Positions 56,501-64,000 of a stretch of DNA of 64,000 nucleotides are shown here, in pieces. Each line of letters opens with the position of its first letter. Position 1 is the first letter of the stretch. The stretch lies in NCBI GenBank assembly GCA_013399305.1, contig VXAI01000194.1:1487612-1551611 (forward strand), in the 5' to 3' direction. Made by a program: the position numbers and the translations under genes. The DNA comes from Rostratula benghalensis. Taxonomy: Eukaryota > Chordata > Aves > Charadriiformes > Rostratulidae. The notes under the pieces are model-generated. The model was not told the origin of the DNA, did not search any database, and was given only the letters and a program-made list of their open reading frames with translations.

Positions 56501-57764
56501 TGCATCTTTAAGATGTGAAGTAGTGCAGAGCATCGGGTGGAGGCTGCTCCTCCCAGCACTTGGTGTTGGTGGGTTTGAGCTAAAGTTATGCAAGGATGCA
56601 AAGAAAAGGGGTCTGAACTGCTTGACTCGAATTCCTTGAGTTAACTGGGTGCCAGCATCTCCTTTCCCCAATTAGACAGAAGTAACAAGAATTTCTGTAT
56701 CTTTTGTGCTTGCATTTTTGGGTGTATCCTATCCTGTAACTGAATTATTTTGATTTTAATTCCCTTTTGCTACTAACCTTAATATAGCTATCCATAATCA
56801 TTTATTAAGTGGGGGGATGATTATAGCAGAGCTTTTAAAAGCAAGGCTCAGCGAGATACCATGCTGTATCTGTCAGTAAAACACATAGAGTGGAGAATAC
56901 ACCTCCACCAAAGCAGAGTTTGACCTCCCCGTTCAGGCTGAGCGCAGGAGAAGTTTATTTTGACCTGATAAATACCTGGCCCACACCTGCATATTCTGTG
57001 ATTCTGTGACTTGAAGCCTTCCCCAAGCTCTCCTGTGGGCTACGGCTCGGGTGCATCGCAAAGAGCAGTGGCATAAACCAAAAGAGTGGTATAAATGCTG
57101 ACAGGTCTCCTAGCTCACAGCTGGTGTGCTAAATTTGAAGTGACGTCTTCTATAATAGTAACAGCACCCTTTTTTTAATGGCAGCAAGATACAAGGTAAT
57201 ATTTTTGAGGGCTTTTGGAGGGGTCTTCCACCTCCTTCCCAAACACTGATGCTAATTCAGCATCATGACACCCCAGCGGGGGAGGGCTGTGTTATCCCTG
57301 AGACTGGGAGGGTGGCACAGGGACCCCCAAACCCCTCAATTCCTGAGCCTGTGTCACCTCCCGGCTCCTCCTGAGGCTGTTCCCGGAGCACGGGATGTCT
57401 TAAATTCTACCTCTGCCCCATTACCAAGCTTTGCTCCGAGCAAGATGCGGGGAAGGTCCCGGTAGGGTTAGAAGGGGTTAGAGGAAAAAGGAAAGCGCAG
57501 TACCCAACTCCTGCTTTGTGGTGGCTGCTGGAGCCCTCTCTGTAGCTGCTGTAGCGCTTGCGACGGTGGTGGCGGGTAGAGTGGTGGCGGCTGTGGTGGT
57601 GGTGGTGGTGGTGGTAGTTGTGTCGGTAGTTGTTGTGGTGGTGGTAGTTGGGGTGGTAGTTGTGTCAGTAGTTGTGTCGGTAGTTGTGGTGTCGGTGGTG
57701 GTGGCAGTTGGGGTGGTTGTAGTACTGGTTAGACCGACTGTAGTTGGAGGCAGCTCAGTTGCAG
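41332..57764 (-). CDS. NFASC: Neurofascin, C-terminal 326 residues (partial at 5' side)
   Basis: L1-family adhesion receptor of axons and glia. It binds ankyrin and clusters sodium channels at initial segments and nodes (NF186), and forms paranodal junctions with contactin/CASPR (NF155). Seven coding exons in the window total 980 nt in frame: Thr-rich mucin-like segment (~87 residues), membrane-proximal FnIII domain, Ala linker, transmembrane segment [18 protein letters not shown], basic KRSRGGKYP, and a cytoplasmic tail with optional RSLE, the ankyrin motif FIGQY (41419-41433) and C-terminus YSLA. The mucin-like exon is a mark of the neuronal NF186-type form. Earlier Ig and FnIII exons are beyond the right edge. 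CNTN2 follows downstream on the same strand. Confidence 0.96.
41564..43968 (-). other. NFASC: NFASC intron between microexon and last exon
   Basis: A/T-rich with several A/T homopolymers (41860-41877, 42920-43010, 43518-43541, 43911-43930). No further exon recognised. Confidence 0.85.
43969..43980 (-). CDS. NFASC: NFASC 12-nt microexon encoding RSLE
   Basis: Sequence GTCTCTTGAAAG flanked by AG on its 5' side and GTAGGA on its 3' side. Between the phase-2 end of the 47337-47406 exon (AG) and the phase-2 start of the last exon (C), it adds exactly Arg-Ser-Leu-Glu and keeps frame, giving DYRSLES instead of DYSDED. L1-family neuronal forms are known to have this RSLE insert, which creates a Tyr-based AP-2 endocytosis signal. 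Confidence 0.92.
43981..47336 (-). other. NFASC: NFASC intron upstream of the RSLE microexon
   Basis: About 3.4 kb. No other exon recognised. A/T-rich stretches at 44690-44870 and 46140-46440 stand out from the GC-rich rest. The sequence directly before the microexon lacks a strong polypyrimidine tract. Confidence 0.85.
47337..47406 (-). CDS. NFASC: NFASC cytoplasmic exon
   Basis: 70 nt, phase 1 in and phase 2 out. Encodes [17 protein letters not shown] and DGSFDY, the Tyr that precedes RSLE when the microexon is used. Donor TACAG|GTAGGC. Confidence 0.96.
48032..48163 (-). CDS. NFASC: NFASC transmembrane exon
   Basis: 132 nt, phase 1-1. Encodes [12 protein letters not shown], a ~24-residue hydrophobic helix ([18 protein letters not shown] onward) and the stop-transfer KRSRGGKYP. 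Near-identical to the mammalian protein. Confidence 0.97.
50962..51014. repeat. GGGG-A19 / T20-CCCC inverted repeat
   Basis: GGGG plus 19 A (50962-50984), spacer CAGTGC (50985-50990), then 20 T plus CCCC (50991-51014): a potential 23-bp stem with a loop of about 6-7 nt. Confidence 0.85.
52642..52811. repeat. 17-bp minisatellite, ten copies
   Basis: Ten head-to-tail units of CATCATCRCCTGCATCC, differing only by G or A at position 8. Since 17 is not a multiple of 3, all plus frames stay open as a 17-residue repeat, which explains the apparent ORFs there. Confidence 0.95.
53192..53347 (-). CDS. NFASC: NFASC exon: second half of membrane-proximal FnIII domain
   Basis: 156 nt, phase 1-1. Encodes [34 protein letters not shown] (FnIII Tyr strand) and [11 protein letters not shown]. 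Its 5' edge reads CTCAG|GTAACA, so the acceptor junction also looks like a donor. Confidence 0.95.
53348..55262 (-). other. NFASC: NFASC intron within the last FnIII domain
   Basis: 1.9 kb, no exon or repeat family recognised. Confidence 0.8.
55263..55379 (-). CDS. NFASC: NFASC exon: first half of membrane-proximal FnIII domain
   Basis: 117 nt, phase 1-1. Encodes [30 protein letters not shown] (core Trp, potential N-glycosylation sites) and TDFVVKYIT. Donor ACCA|GTAAGC. Confidence 0.95.
55380..57503 (-). other. NFASC: NFASC intron between mucin-like and FnIII exons
   Basis: 2.1 kb. GC-rich, CpG-containing block at about 55980-56280, A/T-rich at 56680-56830. No exon recognised. Confidence 0.75.
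57504..57764 (-). CDS. NFASC: NFASC mucin-like (Pro/Ala/Thr) exon
   Basis: 261 nt, phase 1-1, so it can be skipped without a frameshift. Starts [11 protein letters not shown], close to the mammalian LPPTTVG segment, then long Thr runs broken by Asp, Pro and Ala, and ends [11 protein letters not shown]. Likely heavily O-glycosylated stalk. The Thr runs come from an imperfect ACC/ACT (plus-strand GGT/AGT) triplet repeat. The frame runs on into the introns on both sides, but splice sites CTCCCAG and TTGG|GTACTG bound it. Confidence 0.93.
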
Positions 57765-60700
57765 CTGGGAGAGGGAAACACTGGCTTTGTAAAGACGCGG
57801 CGGTGTCTCCTGGGGGCTCGCGCTCGCCACCCCCGAGGGCTGGAAGGCGGCAGGCACAGGAGAGGCAGCGGAGCAGCACGGCACAACGGCGGAGGACCAG
57901 GGGTGGAGGGAGGGAGGGAGGGAGGCAGCCAAACAGCCCTGGGAACCCCCCCACGTGCGGGGACAGCCACGTGCCCGGCCGAGGGACGGGGAGCGATGCT
58001 GGACAGGCGAGGAGGAGGGGCTGCCCCCCAACGAGCTGCTCGTGTTTCTTGTTCTTGATCAAACCCATGGTTTGATCCCTTCCCCAGGGCTGAACGACCT
58101 GCTTCTCCTCTGCCTTTGCTCTGTCACCGCTGTCCCCCACCACCCTGGGCTTAAATGCCCCAGGGGAGCATGGAAGGAGGAGAGTGAGGGGCGTCTGGGG
58201 GAGGCAGAGGACAGGCTGTCCTCGCCCCATCACCCCCGACCCTGTGCAGAACCGCGCTGAGAGCACCCAGGGCTCCCTGAAATGAGGAACAGGATTTATC
58301 CCTTAAGAAAAAGTAATAATCCCATTTGTTGTGGGCCGGGCAAAACACAATTCCATGAATTCAGCAGCCCCTGGACTACACCTCCAGCATTTTTGAGCTG
58401 CCAATTGAGCCTGCAGCTTCTCGGCTGCTTCCTTCCCTGTACAAATGCTGCAAGCTGGGGATGGAGCAGCTTTAGGATTAACGTGGATTTTAGCTCCTGG
58501 GTGAGTGATGGATGGTTCTTTGCCATCGCTGCCCCTCACAATTGACATTTAGATTACACCAAAGGGGTTGGCAGACCCCACCCCAAGGTGGCCATGGGAA
58601 AAGTCTGAGCAATTTGGTTTCTAAAAAGCCCCCGTCCACATCTCATCTCTGCTGCGTTTGCAGAGCAAAGGGGTGAACAACGTGTGCTTTACGTGTGGCT
58701 GGGGCAGGAGGTGGAGGGGGGGTCCTGAACCTTTCCCAGCACAAAGGAAGGGGGTGCATTGGCTTGGGCCTTAATACCTGCCAGCAGCAAATGCAGCTGA
58801 AGCACTGCTTCAACCACCGAAAGTAAATGAGCAGAGATTTGCCCTGTGATGCTCGCATTAAATTATATTTACTTACTCTTACTGTAGATGAAGGGATTAC
58901 AAATCCCCTCTGTCAGGCAAATGAAACAGGCTATTTTAAATATCACCCACAAACAAGAATAGCTCTAGGAAAGTCCTTTAAAAGGTGTCCCAGAACCAAG
59001 CCAGGGCTTTTTCTTTCCCCGGGTCCATCCCCATGGAGGACCAACCCCATAAACCTCAGCCCTCCCCAGCGCTCCAAAAGCAGAGAAGAGCAGTAGGTCA
59101 CTCAGTCCATCTCCCCACCCAGCCACGGCTGAAATAAAACCACAGTTACCAGCGTGTCCCCAAAACCCCAGCCCACCCCAAGGTGTGCCCGGAGGAGCCT
59201 CATGTCCTCTCGGCGCTGGCACCACGGCAGCATCACAGCCAGCCCCATGCAGCAGCACAGCCAGCCAAAAGAAAGCACACACACACCCCCACACACCTTG
59301 CCGACCCACTGGCTGCCCCACAACCAGGCTGGGGGGGCAGCAGGAAGGGTTGGTGACAGGTAGGGGACCCAGCCTGGCTGGGCAATGGCACAGCTTTGTC
59401 CTCGGGTGTCTGCAGTGAAGCAAAGTCTTCCCCAAACCGACCCAGTCGCCACAATAGGTGTTACTGACCAAGGGCTTTGCTTCAGGGAGGGATTAGAATG
59501 GATATTAGGAAAAATTTCTACACCCCAAAGGGTTGTCAAGCGTTGGAACAGGCTGCCCAGGGAAGTGGTGGAATTGTCATCCCTGGAGGTGTTTGAGAGA
59601 CGGGTAGATGTGGCACTGAGGGACATGGGTTTGTGGTGGTTTTTGTTGAGGGGTGGTTGGACGTGATGATCTGAAAGGTCCCTCCTGACATGGACAATTC
59701 TGATTCTTGGGTTGGGAAGTATTAACATCCATCTTTGCTGATTCATAGCAGGGTTTTTTTGGAAGGTTAAGAGATTAGTGTCACTAGGTTAATGTCACTG
59801 TTAACCCTGTTAAGCTGCAGCCCCTCGCTAGGTTTGCAACGCACACACTCAGAGCTGTAGGCGCTGGTTATGAGCTAATGCCATCTCAGCATTTCCCCCA
59901 TGAATCCCTGGCTCCCCTCTAAGGCAAAACTGGACCCAACAAGGCACAAAGGAACTTGCTGAAAGGCAGGAGCTGGTGGGGAACCTGGTACAAACTGCTC
60001 TTACACGGCTCTGCGTCCCACACAGCACCTTTGAGGACTCTCTGCATCACCTCACGCTGCTGTGATGGCTTGAGCAGAAGGAGGGATCCAGCTTTAATGC
60101 TCCTCTGGACCCTCGATGGGGAGAGATTACCAAAAAAGCTTTGCTATCCCTCCTGTAGGGCATCATCTCCCTGTTTGACCTGTGGACAGGCACGCAGGTG
60201 ATGCTGTAGTGCCAAAGACCCTCCTGCATGCGGCTCGGGATGGGTCTGAGCTGGGGGTGATGCTGATGCAGGGTAGGATTTGCCCCAGGGCTCCAATGGA
60301 AGAGATCCCTGGGAGCAGGGCCATCACTTTGTGTCAGGGTAAGGCGGGCTCAGCTCCCAAGCAGGTCCCTGCGTGAGATCGAGGAGGGGTGGGTGTCAAC
60401 ACCCAGGATAAAAATGATCCTGGCAGGACTGGGAACAGGTAAAAATGAGATAGGGTGAGTCTGGAAAGCAATAATTCCGAGAGGGGAGGATGGAGAGAGT
60501 GTCTGTGGGCTCTGAAGCCGGGGAGAGGGTGTGGGGGGGTGGATTTAGCCCTAAGCTGCCCCGGGGGTTCAAAGCTACAGCCTCATTTGTGTCTGAATAT
60601 GAACCCTGTGGGGGAGAAAAGCTCAGCTGGGAGATTTGGGGGAGAGAAGATAAGGGGCATTTGCTAGGCTTTGAAATCCAGCCCCTAATGAGAGCGGGTT

Positions 60701-63700
60701 CAGGCTGGGGGAGGCAAAGGTGGCTTTTGACAGAGATCAGAGAGCTCTGGTGCCCCCCGAAGAAAAGGGCACCCCGCGACAGGGGAGCAGCCTGCACGGG
60801 GTACCCAGGTACCCTTGCTGCCCACCCCCTCGGGGCTAAGTAAGAGGTGACAGATCACTGCTCCTGGCAGCAAAAGAGGGGAAAGGGGTGATGGAGAGCC
60901 AGGCTGGCATTTCCAGAACTGCTTGTTTTGAAAAATTTAGAAAGCGCACACATCCTTCTAAAAAAAACCCCAAGAAAATGTGGTTGCAATATTTCGTCAG
61001 GTATAAGGTTTCTGAGCTTTGCAGAGTAGCTGAGTTTCTTTTTTGTGAGGTTCACTCAAGGGCTTCGAGAGCAGTTGCCTCAAGCTTAGGTACAGCATCT
61101 GGCATTTGTGTGATGGGGAAAATTATTTTCCCCCCTTCCAACTTTAAAGGAGAGAAGGGGCTGCCACCATCCCCACTGCAGGGCAGAACAGCACCAGGCA
61201 AACCAGTCCTTCCAGCAGGCTTGAAATTGCCCCAGTACACCCAGCAAACCCAGAAGAAAAACCAGCAACAGCGATTCCCCTTCTCCTGCCTCTGACGTTG
61301 CCCAGCCCATCTTCCTGGAAACATTTAGCTCGTTAACAGGACCCGTCATTGCAAGGCTGAGATGGCTTTTTTTTCAGCCTGCAAGATGCATTACCCTTCC
61401 AGGTAATGGAGACCGAGGGCAGGGTGGGGAGGAGATGGGCTGGTATAATGGAGGGGGGATGCAGTGGTCTGGCTGGAGCAATTAATAGGGTAAGTAACGA
61501 GAGAGAAGCTTGGAGCAGGATGGATGGATGGGCCCTTTGCTGCCCCTTGGCTCCTATGACTGTGAATGGGCCAGTAACAAAAATAAAGAAACCCCAAAGA
61601 GCCCAAACCTTACACAAAAACTCTGTGAGGCTCAGCCTGATGGGAAGAATCATCTCAGGAATCATAAAATTCCAAGAGGGGTACTTAAAGAGGGACTCGA
61701 GTCCTGCTCTGAGCAGCAGTTCAATGAGTAGGAGTCTTTTGCAAAACACAGGAAACAATTCACATCCATATTGCTCTTTAATTATTTAAAGATGCTTTTA
61801 ATGTGTTGTTAGGCTGTAGTAACAGCTTTCCCTTGGGTGTGTCTACAAAATAATTAGGCTTGGAGAAATTTGATGAATTTTTCATGAATTTTGATGATTA
61901 GCCAAATACATTTTCAGAGATTTGCTATTTTTTCTTCTTGCCCTCTCCGAGTTTTTAGCAGGAGAAGGCAAGTGCAAAGTCTTTACCATAAAGTGTTCCA
62001 AATCTGATAGCTCTGAGAAATACAAGACCAGAAAGGAGTGATTGAGTGGCCTCTAAAAGAAGAGGGCTCAGCAGTTCTCTCTCTTTCTGCTGCCGCCCGT
62101 TTCTACAACGAACAATGGGATCTTTCTCCTCTGATTCATAATTATGGAGAGGCAAGAAGGGAACAGAGAAAAGCCAGTGGGGTTTTTTTTTTTCCTTAAA
62201 GTCTAAGACCAATATTCTTTATGGTCCCTGATGAACTTTTTTTATACTCACGGGCAGTATAGGCTCCAGTTTTGGGTTCTTTTTGTCTTATTCATAGCAT
62301 AAATGAGAGCCCTTTTCAGATGTCCCCTCTTTTCCCACATCACCTCGCCTTTTGTCTGGGTCTGGCTTAGGAAAAGTAAAGCCTTTCCTAAGGGAAAGTG
62401 CCTGCACTTCCCTTTGATTTCATCAAGCTGGTCCTGTTTCTCTCACACACACAAAACCAGCTACGACCCTGTATATATGTAAGGATACCCCTAGAAAAAA
62501 AGAAAAAAGTCCTTTTTTTTTTTTCTTTTTAGTGCCAGCAGCCTGTGGCAAAGAGCGTTTTACTGCAATTTAAGACAACTTTCACTGTGAATCCATAAAA
62601 ATCTACAAAATCTAGGTCACTGAGCAGAGGTAAATCTTCCCAGAAAGGTCAAACAGTATTTCACTCGAACCCTGTACTTGTTAGGAAGAGAAACAGCCTC
62701 TCGGGACCGCCGCTGCTCGAGTTGTGTAACAGCTCCCGCGCCCGCCCCGTGTCCTAACGAGAAATGACATCCAGCTCAAGAGCAAGACAAGGATGTGTGC
62801 TGGATCCTCCTAGGGCTTATATCCCCTGGGTGTCTCCTGCTGGAGCCTGGCACCCGAAGAAGCTGTGGATGGGACTGAGTTAGCACTTAACGACCTACTA
62901 CTCCACTTACTGACTCTTAAAGCATCTTTCAGCTCTGGTCTATCTGTTCTCTTTACTATCTCTCCCAGCAGAAGGTAAAAAATAGAGGGGTGGTGGTGAC
63001 CAGAGGGCTCTGTTTTTGTAAAATTATCCTTTAAATGGCAATTCATTCATCTAGCGTGCAGCGGTGTAAGAATTTACACCTCAAGCAGTGTGGTGCTGGA
63101 AGGATAAAGTGATCACGGGGTGTGTTTTCAAAGTAAGTTCAGCAATATCCACTGAAAGTAGAAAAGAGCTGTGGAAGGTGGCCCTGATCCACCAAGAAAA
63201 TCCAGATTTTTGTGGATAAGCTAAACCCTGGCTGAAGTACGAGCTATAGCAGCGAACTAGCCCTCCCAGACGCAGAGGACAGACATCCTCTAAATCAAAA
63301 GGTTGTGTCTGTTTTCAGTTTCCCACCACCCAAAGCAGACCAATCTGTTACCCCGTGGTTGGGTGGTTTGGTTTTTTTTTTTTGTTTTTCAGGAAGAAAA
63401 AGTAGAGTAAGAAAAAAAGATAGGCTGTCTATCCAGAAAGGGGAAAAAAAAAAAAAAAGGCAAAATAATATTGGGTAGAGAGATATCACTGCAACAAAAT
63501 AAAAGGAGGAGAAACATCTACGAGGTAGGAAAGCAAAACCTACTGGTGCAGAGAGCGGGTCCTGCCCCCGTATCCCTTGGGAAGAGCCTTCCCTGGGAAG
63601 CTGTTCCTCCCTGGGGAGCCCTGGGGCTGTGCCCAGCAAAGGCAAAGCACCACCTCTTACAGAGCCCTGCGTGCAGGGCAAACAAATGAGTGCTGGTGCT

Positions 63701-64000
63701 TCAGACCAAAAGCTTTTCTGCAGCATTCGGGGTGCCTTTTGGCCTGGCTGCACCCCCCCAGGCACTGCCGCTGTCCCCCCCACCTTCTGAGCTGGGTCAC
63801 AGGGCTGTCCCCGCTCCTGAAACACCAGCTCAAAGGGGTTGGGAGGGGAAAGTCCTCGTCTGCAGCTTTTGTAAGAGGTGAGTGTCCTTCTTTGGGCAAC
63901 CAGAAGTTGTGCTTATGCTTTGGACTTTGCAGGGTTGACACTGGGCAGCTGCGGATTTGAGTTTCCTTGGAAGCAGGTAGAGATGCTCAGCTCCCCCCCC
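57765..64000 (-). other. NFASC: NFASC intron upstream of the mucin-like exon (over 6.2 kb, open at right edge)
   Basis: No FnIII-4 exon could be found despite looking for family motifs and splice sites. Contains the plus-oriented CR1 end, a GGGA repeat (57908-57925) and many short homopolymers. The preceding FnIII exons must lie beyond position 64000. Confidence 0.7.
59483..59709 (+). mobile_element. CR1 LINE 3' fragment, plus orientation
   Basis: Begins near GGATATTAGGAAAAATTTCT, continues with GGCTGCCCAGGGAAGTGGTG and GGTTGGACGTGATGATCT, and ends CAATTCTGATTCT, following the CR1 3' consensus I know. 5'-truncated, in an NFASC intron, antisense to the gene. Confidence 0.93.

Noticed and set aside
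57478..58266. 262-codon single frame across the NFASC mucin-like exon
   Set aside because: Only 57504-57764 is coding; the rest is intron on both sides, and the exon ends have proper splice sites in phase with the neighbours.
59102..59746. 214-codon minus frame near 59.4 kb
   Set aside because: Largely antisense to the CR1 fragment; not a gene.

Overview
This is vertebrate nuclear DNA, most likely from a bird. Three things point that way. The minus strand carries intron-rich cell-adhesion genes whose reconstructed proteins resemble chicken axonin-1 and neurofascin. Two CR1-type LINE 3' ends are present (28639-28768 and 59483-59709). The sequence is GC-rich with dense CpG patches and many homopolymer tracts, as on avian microchromosomes. 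The species cannot be named from the sequence. There is no sign of prokaryotic or viral genes. Almost all open frames of 60-270 codons are chance frames in GC-rich, stop-poor DNA; coding sequence was recognised from family similarity plus matching splice sites and phases.

Two genes lie head to tail, both transcribed right to left. From the right edge to about 36.1 kb is the 3' part of NFASC (neurofascin). Seven coding exons are visible: a Thr-rich mucin-like exon, two exons of the membrane-proximal FnIII domain, the transmembrane exon, a cytoplasmic exon, a 12-nt microexon encoding RSLE, and the last exon with the FIGQY ankyrin-binding motif and the C-terminus SLA. A long 3' UTR probably ends at the AATAAA at 36123-36128. 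No NFASC exon was found between 57765 and 64000; the upstream Ig and FnIII exons lie outside the window.

After about 3.8 kb of intergenic DNA comes CNTN2 (contactin-2/TAG-1/axonin-1), which appears complete. A CpG-rich promoter with a probable non-coding first exon has its donor at 32060. A 12.3 kb first intron follows, then the signal-peptide exon (ATG at 19745), then 21 more coding exons to the GPI-signal exon with the stop at 4236-4238. The 22 coding segments total 3111 nt and read without a frameshift as 1036 residues: signal peptide, six Ig domains, four FnIII domains and a GPI tail. Each Ig or FnIII domain is built from two exons, and every domain border is a phase-1 junction.

The leftmost 4.2 kb holds the CNTN2 3' UTR, whose end is uncertain, and an apparent plus-strand 3' end near 1.4 kb. 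That would fit the convergent TMEM81/RBBP5 side known in other vertebrates, but no coding sequence supports it here. Two assembly gaps are present (7666-7875 inside a ~56-bp tandem repeat; 34617-34636).

The two genes belong to one biological theme. Neurofascin isoforms organise nodes and paranodes of myelinated axons, and contactin-2 organises the neighbouring juxtaparanode and axon guidance. I found no new biological system; the most useful observations concern splicing, the 5' leader and repeats.
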